Shown here piece by piece: positions 35,533-45,079 of a stretch of DNA of 64,000 bases (position 1 is the stretch's first letter; the number at the start of each line of letters is the position of its first letter). Position numbers and translations under genes: made by a program. Below the pieces are notes generated by a model. The model was not told where the DNA came from. It was given only the letters and a program-made list of their open reading frames with translations, and did not search any database. Source of the DNA: JBAYIE01 sp965279165. GTDB lineage: Bacteria > Bacteroidota > Bacteroidia > UKL13-3. The stretch spans positions 62,001 to 126,000 of the forward strand of contig OZ257140.1 in NCBI GenBank assembly GCA_965279165.1, written 5' to 3'.

Positions 35533-36780
35533 ATCGGGAGCCAAAATCCATGCATCCGCATTTTCCGAATCTTGTATTTCCTTTAACTTTTGTTCCGCCT
35601 GCCCTCTTGATGCATACGATGCATAACTCACCCTCCGGCAATTTAGTTCAGGATTAATCAAAATTTCGGAATGGTAACCTTTTTCTATCAGTTTATCTTG
35701 AAACTGTAAGGCGTTTCTTTGTTTACAAAAAACTCCTCCAATAATGTAAAATGCATTTACACCGGTTACTTCTGCTACCGGTTCAGGTTTATCTAACAGC
35801 ACGTTTTCTGTTTCAACAATAGGTGAAGTGGTATCAGAAACCAGTAGCCCATCTACATGCCATTTTTGTTTACAAACGGCCAATGTTTTTCCGAATTTTT
35901 CAAGTTCAAATACGTATGTCGCATTAGGATCTTCTACAACAGATACCAAGGTATCAGTCTTATTTTGCAACGAATCCGCCTGCGTAGTAAGTTCCGACAA
36001 TTCGGGCAACAAGATTGGTAATCCGGTTTCAGGATCTATTTTTATGGAGGTATCGGTAATGGTAATAATTTCTTCTTTTACAACCTGCAAAGGTTCTTGT
36101 ATGGAAGTCTGTTCCTGCTTGTTAAAAACAGAATCAAACCAGGTAGAGATTTCCATTCCTGCTGTACCAATCTGTAAATCTTTTATGGAGTGTTCACGAA
36201 AAAAAATCCAGCTGTTTGCAACCAACATGAGTAGCAAAGTGGTAACCAATATTTTTGGTCCTAAATTCTTTACCCTTCCTCCGATAACTTTATTGCCTTT
36301 TTTATTTTTGAAAATCCTGGTTCGCTTTATACGTGCGTATCCTGTAGAGATATATTCTGCCTGAATCGGCTGTAAACCATAAGAAGCAAAAAGGAAATTA
36401 TTTTGTTTATCGGGCAAGAAAACAAAGTTTGCTTCAGCATTCAATCTAAAACTACCAAATGAATCGATGCTGCATTGTTTCTTATCCTGTAAAGTAGATA
36501 ACAGCGCGTTAACCAATAATTCGATTTCATTAACAGCTTGAATATACGGAATTGCCAGTTTCTCGGCAAGATTACCTGCAAGAAGACCATCGTTAGATTT
36601 CAGGTTCTGGTTAAATACAATTCTTTTTCCGGGAGGCAGGATAACATGAGAAACCTGGTCTATTCTAGCTGATTCACGGTTGCATACGAATCCACCAAAT
36701 CCCGGCACAATCACGCAATCGTGGTTATGCAGCAAACTTTTAATCAATTCCCAAATATGGTTGTGGTTTTGGATACTCAC
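35524..36780 (-). CDS. CCDC81-like HU domain + TM + SPOR protein
   Basis: 418 residues in three parts. The N-terminal ~150 residues carry the tandem CCDC81-like prokaryotic HU domains (CVIVPGFGGFVCNRESARID and IDSFGSFRLNAEANFVFLPD). A single transmembrane segment lies at about residues 178-197 (ILVTTLLLMLVANSWIFF). A Glu/Thr-rich linker leads to a C-terminal SPOR domain (FYIIGGVFCKQRNALQFQDK ... RRVSYASYASRGQAEQKL). SPOR binds denuded septal peptidoglycan, so the protein probably links a cytoplasmic DNA- or protein-binding module to the division site. It is characteristic of Bacteroidota. It ends convergently with ogt, overlapping by 9 bases. Confidence 0.9.
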   Translation of the reverse strand: MSIQNHNHIWELIKSLLHNHDCVIVPGFGGFVCNRESARIDQVSHVILPPGKRIVFNQNLKSNDGLLAGNLAEKLAIPYIQAVNEIELLVNALLSTLQDKKQCSIDSFGSFRLNAEANFVFLPDKQNNFLFASYGLQPIQAEYISTGYARIKRTRIFKNKKGNKVIGGRVKNLGPKILVTTLLLMLVANSWIFFREHSIKDLQIGTAGMEISTWFDSVFNKQEQTSIQEPLQVVKEEIITITDTSIKIDPETGLPILLPELSELTTQADSLQNKTDTLVSVVEDPNATYVFELEKFGKTLAVCKQKWHVDGLLVSDTTSPIVETENVLLDKPEPVAEVTGVNAFYIIGGVFCKQRNALQFQDKLIEKGYHSEILINPELNCRRVSYASYASRGQAEQKLKEIQDSENADAWILAPDSK

Positions 36781-36874
36781 CGATGCAATTTATCGCAAAC
36801 AAGTAACTTTAGAAAATAAAAATGTTAACTCAATGGTATACAAACCATACGGTTTGCCAGGCAAAGTGAATGGC

Positions 36875-36926
36875 AAAAAAGCCTTAATCTGTCTTAGCCT
36901 TTTCAGGATAAGGCAGATTAAGGCTT
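36875..36926 (-). terminator. Strong terminator of gyrA
   Basis: On the minus strand AAGCCTTAATCTGCCTTA pairs with its near-complement (17 of 18 positions) across a 12-nt loop and is followed by TTTTTTG. The long stem lies about 90 bases beyond the gyrA stop codon. Confidence 0.8.
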
Positions 36927-37014
36927 AAGTATATTAAATCCAGACAGAAATATCCATCTGTTAATTAGGGAATAGCGTTATTCCTTCCTCAAAATTACCT
37001 TAGTTTCAAAGCAA

Positions 37015-39546
37015 TTATTCCGGAGTATCCGTTGTTTCGGTTTCTGCAGTTTCGGTTGTATTATTCAATTCGTCCAAATTCTCAGCATCTTCCGGGATTT
37101 CGTCGCCTTCAATGTTTACAATTTTAGCAATTGAAGCGATTTCATCTTTGTCGTCGATATTGATTAAACGTACGCCTTGGGTTACACGTCCCAAGACCCT
37201 AAGGTCGCTGATGGCCAAACGAATGGTTATACCTTTTTTGGTCATAATCATCAAATCGTTGGTATCATCTACTTCCTTAATTGCAACTAATTTTCCCGTT
37301 TTATCGGTAACATTCATGGCCATAACACCTTTACCTCCTCGGTTGGTTATACGGTAATCTTCTACTTCACTTCGCTTTCCTAGTCCATGTTCTGAAACAA
37401 CAAGTACGTTGGTAGTTTTGGGATCTTCAATAGCAATCATACCAATTACCGTATCCTTTTCACCTAAACGAATCGCACGTACTCCGGTTGCAGTTCTACC
37501 CATTGGTCTAACTGTACTTTCGTTAAAACGAATGGCTTTACCTTCCTTGCTGGCAATAATTATTTCTGATGTTCCGCTGGTTAACCTAGCTTCTACCAGC
37601 ATATCTCCTTCACGCACATTAATGGCATTAACACCATTTGCACGAGGACGGGAGTATGCCTCTAAAGTAGTTTTCTTGATGGTACCTTGTTCGGTACACA
37701 TCATCACAAACGTGTTGTTGATGTATTCGGCGTCACTTAGGTTTTTTACATTTAAGTAAGCCATTATTTTATCTTCCCCTGTAATGTTTATCAGGTTTTG
37801 AATGGCTCTACCCTTCGAAGTTTTATCTCCTTCCGGTATTTCCCAAACTTTTAGCCAGAAACATTTTCCTTGGTTGGTAAAGAATAACAAGTAATTGTGG
37901 TTGGTAGCCATAAATACATGTTCTACAAAATCTTCATCTCGTTTAGAAACACCTCTGGAGCCTCTGCCACCTCTATTTTGTGTGCGGTATTCGTTCAGTA
38001 AAGTACGTTTTACATAACCCATATGCGAAACCGTAATTACCACTTCATCATCCGGAATCAGATCCTCCATGCTCATTTCGTCGCCACTCATTACTATTTC
38101 TGTTCTACGGGCATCGCCATACTTTTCTTTTATTTCAGCCAACTCATCTTTGATGATTTGCATCCGTAAAGACTCGTCGTTCAAAACAGAATTGAGGTAT
38201 GCAATCAGTTTCATCAATTCGGCATACTCATCCTTTATTTTATCTCTTTCTAATCCGGTTAATTTTTGCAAACGCATATCCAGAATAGCTTTGGCCTGAA
38301 TTTCACTTAATTTGAAATTAGACATTAAGCCGTTTCTTGCATCTTCTACCGTACGTGCTGCACGAATCAATGCAATAACAGCATCCAGGTTATCCAAAGC
38401 AATCAATAATCCTTCGAGGATATGGGCTTTCTTTTCTGCATCCTCCAAATCGTAGCGGGTTCTACGGACTACCACTTCATGGCGATGTTCAACAAAATAA
38501 CGAATCTGATCTTTTAGGTTCAACATTTCGGGGCGACCTTTCACAAGGGCCACATTATTCACACTAAAAGAAGTTTGTAGGGCAGTATATTTATACAGCA
38601 GGTTTAAAACCACATTAGGAACTGCATCCCGTTTCAAGTCAAAAACAATACGCATTCCATCTCTGTCCGATTCGTCTCTTAAATCAGAAATGCCTTCAAT
38701 TACCTTCTCGTTAATCAATTCGGCTGCGCGTTCAATCAAAGAGGATTTGTTGATTTGATAAGGAATTTCGTTAACCACAATCTGGTCCTTCCCTGTTTTG
38801 CTCGTTTCAAATACCGCTTTTGCACGCATCATGATACGGCCACGACCGGTTTCTAAGGCTTCTTTAACGCCCTGATAACCGTAAATAATTCCTCCTGTTG
38901 GGAAATCAGGTGCTTTTACATGTTTTATCAACTCGGATATTTCCACATCCTTGTTGTCGATATAAACCAGAATTCCATCTATCACTTCACTTAAGTTATG
39001 GGGAGCCATATTGGTGGCCATACCTACCGCAATACCGGATGCACCATTAACCAATAGATTTGGTATTTTCGACGGCAATACCGTTGGTTCGGTTAAACTA
39101 TCATCAAAATTCGGTCTGAAATCAACGGTGTTTTTATCGATATCTACCAATAATTCTTCCGCGATTTTACGCAAACGAGCTTCTGTATAACGCATTGCTG
39201 CCGGTGGATCACCATCAATCGAACCAAAGTTTCCTTGTCCATCAACCAAAGGATACCTAACATTCCAGTCCTGAGCAAGCCTTACCATGGCATCATAAAC
39301 TGAAGTATCTCCGTGTGGATGGTACTTACCAAGCACTTCCCCTACAATACGCGCAGATTTTTTATGGGGACGATTGGAGGCAAGTCCAAGTTCTGTCATT
39401 CCATAAAGTACCCTGCGATGCACCGGTTTCAAACCATCTCGTACATCCGGTAATGCCCTTGAAACAATAACCGACATCGAATAATCGATGTAGGCAGTCT
39501 TCATTTCGTCTTCAATGTTGATTGTAATAATCTTATCTTCAGCCAT
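37015..39546 (-). CDS. gyrA: DNA gyrase subunit A
   Basis: 843 residues. The breakage-reunion domain opens IDYSMSVIVSRALPDVRDGLK. The active-site tyrosine lies in AMRYTEARLRKIAEELL. The C-terminal beta-pinwheel repeats (NRGGRGSRGVSKRDEDF, NRGGKGVMAMNVTDKTGKL) include the gyrase-box NRGGKG-type motif. The quinolone-resistance-determining region GDTSVYDAMVRLAQ carries Ser at the usual resistance position. The C terminus is an acidic tail. With GyrB it supercoils DNA using ATP. It is a single-gene transcript with its own terminator. Confidence 0.98.
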   Translation of the reverse strand: MAEDKIITINIEDEMKTAYIDYSMSVIVSRALPDVRDGLKPVHRRVLYGMTELGLASNRPHKKSARIVGEVLGKYHPHGDTSVYDAMVRLAQDWNVRYPLVDGQGNFGSIDGDPPAAMRYTEARLRKIAEELLVDIDKNTVDFRPNFDDSLTEPTVLPSKIPNLLVNGASGIAVGMATNMAPHNLSEVIDGILVYIDNKDVEISELIKHVKAPDFPTGGIIYGYQGVKEALETGRGRIMMRAKAVFETSKTGKDQIVVNEIPYQINKSSLIERAAELINEKVIEGISDLRDESDRDGMRIVFDLKRDAVPNVVLNLLYKYTALQTSFSVNNVALVKGRPEMLNLKDQIRYFVEHRHEVVVRRTRYDLEDAEKKAHILEGLLIALDNLDAVIALIRAARTVEDARNGLMSNFKLSEIQAKAILDMRLQKLTGLERDKIKDEYAELMKLIAYLNSVLNDESLRMQIIKDELAEIKEKYGDARRTEIVMSGDEMSMEDLIPDDEVVITVSHMGYVKRTLLNEYRTQNRGGRGSRGVSKRDEDFVEHVFMATNHNYLLFFTNQGKCFWLKVWEIPEGDKTSKGRAIQNLINITGEDKIMAYLNVKNLSDAEYINNTFVMMCTEQGTIKKTTLEAYSRPRANGVNAINVREGDMLVEARLTSGTSEIIIASKEGKAIRFNESTVRPMGRTATGVRAIRLGEKDTVIGMIAIEDPKTTNVLVVSEHGLGKRSEVEDYRITNRGGKGVMAMNVTDKTGKLVAIKEVDDTNDLMIMTKKGITIRLAISDLRVLGRVTQGVRLINIDDKDEIASIAKIVNIEGDEIPEDAENLDELNNTTETAETETTDTPE

Positions 39547-39732
39547 TCTATTAAGTAATTATTTTTAGTATCTGTTTTTGGTTCCGGATATAACTCCGGT
39601 TGAAAGCTCTGCAAGATACTATTATCAAGGCTTTAAGCAGTGTTTTTTATGAGAAAATACCCACAAAAAAAAGAGGATTTGTGGATAATGATTTTGAACT
39701 CTTTTTGATTTATTAAAATGATATAATTGTAT

Positions 39733-42351
39733 ATGCTAATCTCCAGAAATTTTATACTTATTGTACTCTCGTTCATAGCACTTTATGCAAAGGGAGCAAA
39801 CGACACCCCATCCATTCAAATTTATCCTAATCCTTCTGATGGTAAATTTCACTGCATTGTTAACTATGAGAATGGAAACGATAGCCTGGAATTAATCATC
39901 TACAACCTACAAGGTCAACAAGTATACTCCAAGTATATGCAGGTAAGTGGGAAAACAGATATTTATATTGATTTAAGCAACCTTAACCAAAGTGGTGTAT
40001 ACATTGTTACTTTTCATTTTTTCAAACTCAATATTACTTTAAATAGAAAGGTAATTATCGACAAAACCGGAGGGGATAATCGCAACAATCAATTCCGGAT
40101 TTCCCATTACGATTTAAATTTATCGATACGAAATCTAAGCAATAAGCATATAAGCGGTACCGCAGGGTTACATATTATTTCGCAAACCGATAGTCTAAAA
40201 ACCATTAGGCTCGATTTATTAAAACTACCTGTATCACGCGTATACAGTACAACAGATTCCATATTGTTTAGTTACAACGACACGCTTTTAACCCTAAATC
40301 TAGAACACTCTTTAATGCAAAATGATAGCATGCTGGTATATATCGATTACAGCGGCAACCCGGTGATGGATGCAAAGTGGGGTGGTTTTTATTTTAGTGG
40401 CAATTATGCTTTTAATATGGGAGTAGGCTTTCAGTCTATTCCACATAATTTTGGCCGGTGCTGGTTTCCTTGCGTTGATAACTTCACCATGAAATCGACT
40501 TATTCTTTTCATGTTAGAACCGATAGCAGTTGGAAGGCCATTTGCAATGGTTTAATGCTTCCATCCCAACCCCATATCGATGGAAGCATTACATGGAATT
40601 GGCAGCAAAATCAACCCATTCCAACGTATCTGGCATCGGTTGCAATTGGTAAATATGAAATTATTAAGTCGGAATATGTCGGTATAAACAGAACTATTCC
40701 TGTTTGGATTGCAACCGAAGCAAAGGATACCGCTAATACAAAATTGTCGATGAAGAAATTGCCTGATGCCATAAGGTGTTTTGAAGAAAAATTCGGTGCC
40801 TATCCATTCGACAGGGTTGGATTTGTTGGCGTACCGTTTGGTTCGGGAGCAATGGAGCATGCAGCAAATATTGCATACCCGTTGTATGCACTCGATGGAA
40901 CAACCAACAACGAAACTTTATTTGCACATGAACTGTCGCATATGTGGTGGGGCAATCTGGTTACCTGTAAAACAGATGCTGACATGTGGTTAAATGAAGG
41001 ATGGGCTAGTTTCTGCGAATCCTTGTTTCTTGAATTTGTTTATGGAAAAGAAGCCTATAATGCTGATATTAAAACAAAATTGGATTATGTATTATTAAAT
41101 GCGGCTAAAAGAGACTCCGGCTTTTATCCTGTTTCAGGAATTCCGAAAAACATCACGTATGGAACGCATGTATACGATAAAGGTGCGCTTGTAGTGCATT
41201 CCTTACGCTCGTTTATGGGAGACTCGGTCTTTTTTGATGCATGTAAACAGTACCTTAAACAATTTCCATATGGCAACGGAACTTCGGAAGATATGCTCCA
41301 GGAATTTCAGAAGTTTACCGGTAAAGATTTAAGTAATTTTTTTCAAGGTTGGGTTTACGAAAAAGGATTTGAAAGTATTTTCCTTAAGCAGGTTTCTGTA
41401 GTCAATAGAGTTGTATCATTAACCTTAAACAAATTAATTCGTTACCGATCATACCCAACAAGTGAAATATCTGTTCAGGTCGATCTTTATGCATTGAATG
41501 GTGCTCAACAAACGGAATTGCTACATCTTAACAAGGCCGAACAAACATTTGAAATTACCTTACATGGACAAATGAGGGATTTGGCTTATGTGGTTATTAA
41601 TCCATCTAATTTAATGGCATTAGGTCGCACACAGGATAAACTTTCCATTAAAAGTAACGGGACTTATTTGTTAAAAAATCAATACACCACTATTACTGTT
41701 ACCGCTTGTCCGGATAGTGCGCAATTGGTTAGTGAAATGCATTTAACCGAACCGACTCAGTCGGGTTTACGAGAGAAAGGAATCCGGATTTCCAAGGAAC
41801 GTTTTTGGCATATGGATGGGCATTTACCCGAAAGCTTTAAGGCAAATTTGGCATTTGATTATGATGGTAGAAAATTTAGTTACCTGGATGAAGAATTGCT
41901 TTCAACCATGTCTACAGAAGATAGTTTGGTTTTACTTTATAAATCCCACGACATGCAGGAATGGCAAATACACACGGACAATACGTATTTACCGGGTGCA
42001 TCTAAAACAGATAAATCAGGTCGGTTTAAAGTAAACGAATTAAAGAAAGGCTTTTATGCTTTTGGATTAAGGGATTATAAAACAAGTGGCATACAATCGA
42101 TTGACAAGAAAATTCCGAATGCAATTAACCTATATCCGAATCCGGCAAAAGACAAGGTGCAAATAAGTTTTGAAAAGGCATTTACCGGTAACTTAATCGT
42201 GTCGGATATACAAGGTAAAATTGTTTATCAAGAAATGTTGAAGCAAAGTAAAAATTTGGTTATAGATGTATCTGACTATCGAAAAGGTGTTTATTTTATT
42301 ACTACAGATGCTAATTCGGGAAAAATAAGTACCCGATTCTTGGTTAAATAA
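39733..42351 (+). CDS. M1-family metallopeptidase with T9SS sorting domains at both ends
   Basis: 872 residues from ATG 39733 (TTG 6 bases upstream is also in frame). The signal peptide is followed directly by a full sorting-domain-like module at about residues 27-112 (IQIYPNPSDGKF ... IIYNLQGQQVY ... GVYIVTFHF). Then comes an M1 aminopeptidase catalytic core with zinc ligands H399, H403 and E422 (HELSHMWWG, NEGWASF) and exopeptidase motif GAMEH (372-376; usually GAMEN). The end carries a canonical type A sorting domain (INLYPNPAKDKVQIS ... GVYFITTDANSGK). It is exported through the outer membrane by T9SS. The doubled sorting-like domain is unusual. Confidence 0.9.
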   Translation: MLISRNFILIVLSFIALYAKGANDTPSIQIYPNPSDGKFHCIVNYENGNDSLELIIYNLQGQQVYSKYMQVSGKTDIYIDLSNLNQSGVYIVTFHFFKLNITLNRKVIIDKTGGDNRNNQFRISHYDLNLSIRNLSNKHISGTAGLHIISQTDSLKTIRLDLLKLPVSRVYSTTDSILFSYNDTLLTLNLEHSLMQNDSMLVYIDYSGNPVMDAKWGGFYFSGNYAFNMGVGFQSIPHNFGRCWFPCVDNFTMKSTYSFHVRTDSSWKAICNGLMLPSQPHIDGSITWNWQQNQPIPTYLASVAIGKYEIIKSEYVGINRTIPVWIATEAKDTANTKLSMKKLPDAIRCFEEKFGAYPFDRVGFVGVPFGSGAMEHAANIAYPLYALDGTTNNETLFAHELSHMWWGNLVTCKTDADMWLNEGWASFCESLFLEFVYGKEAYNADIKTKLDYVLLNAAKRDSGFYPVSGIPKNITYGTHVYDKGALVVHSLRSFMGDSVFFDACKQYLKQFPYGNGTSEDMLQEFQKFTGKDLSNFFQGWVYEKGFESIFLKQVSVVNRVVSLTLNKLIRYRSYPTSEISVQVDLYALNGAQQTELLHLNKAEQTFEITLHGQMRDLAYVVINPSNLMALGRTQDKLSIKSNGTYLLKNQYTTITVTACPDSAQLVSEMHLTEPTQSGLREKGIRISKERFWHMDGHLPESFKANLAFDYDGRKFSYLDEELLSTMSTEDSLVLLYKSHDMQEWQIHTDNTYLPGASKTDKSGRFKVNELKKGFYAFGLRDYKTSGIQSIDKKIPNAINLYPNPAKDKVQISFEKAFTGNLIVSDIQGKIVYQEMLKQSKNLVIDVSDYRKGVYFITTDANSGKISTRFLVK

Positions 42352-42353
42352 AA

Positions 42354-43895
42354 TTAAATTCTTTCGCATGCTGCATAATCGCTATCCGACTTTATTTTCT
42401 GATTTGATTGTTTGCGGAAGTGAGAACCAAGACTTTCCACCCTTCGAATGGCATGATTTGCAATAGACAAGCCGGTTTCAACCCTGTATTGCAAAGACTG
42501 CAACTGTGGATGATGCGCAAATGGCTCTTGCAAACAAGAAATTTCGTGGTGTAAATGCTGAAGGGTTTTTCTGCCTCTTTCCATTTCTTGCGTGTTGCGA
42601 ATAATTCCAAAATCGTTCCACATCGTGGATTTTATTTTATGCATAATATCTTTAGCATACCAACTATAATCGTTGGTAGATAATACATGCTTTGGTTCAA
42701 CATGCTTGTTCGGGTTAGGATTAATTTTTTGAACAAACGCTGCTACTCTTTTCGAAACGACCAATAATTCCATCAGCGAATTGCTGGCAAGTCGGTTGGC
42801 TCCATGCAAACCTGTTCCTGCCACTTCTCCGATTGCAAACAAATTCGCAACAGCAGTTTTACCATGGGTATCGGTTTCGATACCACCACAAACATAGTGT
42901 GCTGCGGGAGCTACCGCTACCCTTCTTTGTATATGATTTGGTAACGACTTCAAAATCGGAAATAACGCCGGAAAATGTTTTTTAATGGAAACATCTGCAA
43001 GTGATGAATAATCCAACCAAAGAAAATTACTATCCTGTGATTGCATGACCGACTTCATATTCCTACTGATAATATCCCTCGGCGCCAAACTTCCAAGTGG
43101 ATGAATCTTATCCATGAATGCATTGTTTTGGGTATCTCTTAATATGGCGCCGGCACCTCTAAATGCTTCTGTTACGAGAAAATGTTGGTTCTGGTTTTTT
43201 AAATCGATAGCTGTTGGATGGAATTGAATAAACTCCATGTCTCTTAATTTTGCACCGGCCCTAGCTGCAATTGCATGTCCTTCCCCGTTGGCGAATGGAG
43301 CATTGGTATGGTTGGCATATAAGGACGCACAACCTCCAGTTGCCAGAACAACAGCATCGCTTAATATCACTTTATATTTATGGTTATTCCGGTTAAATAC
43401 TTCTACTCCAAAACAACTATTTGATTCAACCAGCAATTCCATCAAGGTATGATGAAATAGAAAACGGATATTTGGTTTTACTGCCACCAATTGATGCAAT
43501 TGTTGCATGATTGCATTTCCCGTTTTATCGCCGATATGCAGGATTCTTGACTTGTTATGTCCGCCTTCCAAGGCCAAATGAGAATCAAATTGTAAACCTT
43601 TCTGTTTAAGTGATGTGATAGTTGGAATAGCTGCAGCAATAATATCTTCTACAACTTTTTGATTTGCATGACCATTTCCGGCAATCATGGTATCCAAAAC
43701 ATGTTGATGAATATCCTTATCATCCACCGGAATTGCAATACCACCTTTAGCCAAATAGCTGTTGCATTGGGTTTTGGTTCCGGTTGATAAGATAGTTAAG
43801 TCGATATCGTCGGGCAGATGCAACGCTAGATTTAATGCTGCCATCCCACTGCCAATACAAATTATATGTAAGCGATTTTTGTTGATTAATTCCAT
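42354..43895 (-). CDS. nadB: L-aspartate oxidase
   Basis: 513 residues. The N-terminal FAD-binding motif GSGMAALNLALHLP is present. LAKGGIAIP, FIQFHPTA, and the active-site block EAFRGAGAILRD match the NadB/succinate dehydrogenase flavoprotein family; HYVCGGIETDTHGKT is the second signature. The enzyme oxidises aspartate to iminoaspartate, which NadA condenses with dihydroxyacetone phosphate to quinolinate. It is transcribed after nadA with a 4-base gap. The convergent M1 peptidase gene ends 2 bases away. No nadC is seen in the window. Confidence 0.96.
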   Translation of the reverse strand: MELINKNRLHIICIGSGMAALNLALHLPDDIDLTILSTGTKTQCNSYLAKGGIAIPVDDKDIHQHVLDTMIAGNGHANQKVVEDIIAAAIPTITSLKQKGLQFDSHLALEGGHNKSRILHIGDKTGNAIMQQLHQLVAVKPNIRFLFHHTLMELLVESNSCFGVEVFNRNNHKYKVILSDAVVLATGGCASLYANHTNAPFANGEGHAIAARAGAKLRDMEFIQFHPTAIDLKNQNQHFLVTEAFRGAGAILRDTQNNAFMDKIHPLGSLAPRDIISRNMKSVMQSQDSNFLWLDYSSLADVSIKKHFPALFPILKSLPNHIQRRVAVAPAAHYVCGGIETDTHGKTAVANLFAIGEVAGTGLHGANRLASNSLMELLVVSKRVAAFVQKINPNPNKHVEPKHVLSTNDYSWYAKDIMHKIKSTMWNDFGIIRNTQEMERGRKTLQHLHHEISCLQEPFAHHPQLQSLQYRVETGLSIANHAIRRVESLGSHFRKQSNQKIKSDSDYAACERI

Positions 43896-43899
43896 CGGT

Positions 43900-44856
43900 T
43901 TATTGAATGGCCAACATGTTTAACACCGGCTTTTTCGCTTTTTCAATCAGGTTGTTATCCAATGTTATTCTATATTTATTCTGGTAAACCGTTCCTATAC
44001 TTTCAATTGCCAGCAAGGCCTTCTCAAGGGTATTTTGTTTCATGTACTTGCATTTGATGCAAGGGGTTATAAATTCCTTATCGGCATTCAATCGTTTCAG
44101 AGAAAAACCTAAGTCGCATTCGGAGGCAAGCAAAAACTTTTTTGCCCGACTATGTTTTACATAATCGAGAATATCGCCTGTGCTTCCAACAATTCCTTTA
44201 TGTGTTGCCAATTGGGTATTTACCGTTTCGCCCGGTACTTCCCAATGCATTAATACCTCTGTATCCGCATCGGCATGTACCATTTCATTTTTAAATTGCT
44301 CGTGCACTTCACAGGTTCCATGCCATAATATTAAATGTTTGCCACAATCTTCTTTCACTGCCTTTTGTAGGTTTTGCCCCATGTGAAAATCCGGCACAAA
44401 CAAGATGGTATCACCCGGCAAGGAACGTGCAATTTTTAATGCATTTCGGGAAGTGCAACAGATATCCAATTCGGCTTTGGTTTCAGCATTGGTATTGATA
44501 TACCCCATCACCGGTAAGCCGGGATATTCTTCTTTAAGTGCTATGATATCGTCGCCGGTTATGCTCGCCGCCAGCGAACAACCGGCTTCGGGATCAGGCA
44601 TAAACACTTGTTTTTCAGGATTCACCAGTAGGGCAGTTTCGGCCATAAACCTCACCCCGCAAAATAGAATATTACGAGCGGTTGTTTTTTGTGCTTCTAA
44701 ACTTAATCCGAGCGAATCTCCTACATAATCCGCTATTCCACCATCAGCAACCAATATTTGTAACTCTTCCGGCATATAATAATGGGCCAGAATAACTATA
44801 TCTTTTTCTTTCTTTAATTGTTGTATTCGCTTAAAAGTTTCCAGTCGATTATTCAT
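43900..44856 (-). CDS. nadA: Quinolinate synthase
   Basis: 318 residues, standard NadA length. The motifs AHYYMPEE, FCGVRFMAETA, HPGC-like PDPEAGCSLA, VGSTGDILDYV and the C-terminal ITPCIKCKYMKQNTLEK include the three conserved cysteines that bind the 4Fe-4S cluster (in CGVRF, EAGCS and CIKC). It works with NadB in de novo NAD synthesis. It starts the nadA-nadB operon and is divergent from the hydroxyacyl-CoA dehydrogenase. The region upstream carries a long palindrome and a weak promoter-like AACTTTTG 4 bases before the ATG. Confidence 0.97.
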   Translation of the reverse strand: MNNRLETFKRIQQLKKEKDIVILAHYYMPEELQILVADGGIADYVGDSLGLSLEAQKTTARNILFCGVRFMAETALLVNPEKQVFMPDPEAGCSLAASITGDDIIALKEEYPGLPVMGYINTNAETKAELDICCTSRNALKIARSLPGDTILFVPDFHMGQNLQKAVKEDCGKHLILWHGTCEVHEQFKNEMVHADADTEVLMHWEVPGETVNTQLATHKGIVGSTGDILDYVKHSRAKKFLLASECDLGFSLKRLNADKEFITPCIKCKYMKQNTLEKALLAIESIGTVYQNKYRITLDNNLIEKAKKPVLNMLAIQ

Positions 44857-44909
44857 GCTACAAAAGTTGGTATACCTTATTAATATTGCGTGTGATACTT
44901 CTCATTTAA

Positions 44910-44931
44910 CCGATTGATTTAAATCAACCGG
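44910..44931. promoter_or_regulatory. 22-bp near-perfect palindrome between nadA and the dehydrogenase
   Basis: CCGaTTGATTTAAATCAAcCGG has a perfect 14-bp core TTGATTTAAATCAA (44914-44927), with CCG/CGG flanks and one mismatched pair. It lies between two divergent genes and lacks a loop or T-run, so an operator for one or both genes is the simplest reading. Confidence 0.55.
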
Positions 44932-45041
44932 ATTAGTGGTATCGCTATACGGCATGGTAATCATCCATAGGTTAACGGAATGAAAAATCACCAAACTTTA
45001 CATATTTTATAAAAAAGGCTTTTAAAGCCCGATGCCTTTTA

Positions 45042-45049
45042 TAGATTTG
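45042..45049 (+). promoter_or_regulatory. -7 promoter box for the hydroxyacyl-CoA dehydrogenase gene
   Basis: TAGATTTG is a perfect TAnnTTTG match 30 bases before the ATG at 45080. The -33 element is weak (TTTA). Confidence 0.45.
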
Positions 45050-45079
45050 CGCTCGCTTAAAAATAAGACAGAATTATAT

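Noticed and set aside
37015..39546. Quinolone-resistance change in gyrA
   Set aside because: The QRDR reads GDTSVYDAMVRLAQ with the usual Ser, so no resistance substitution is visible.
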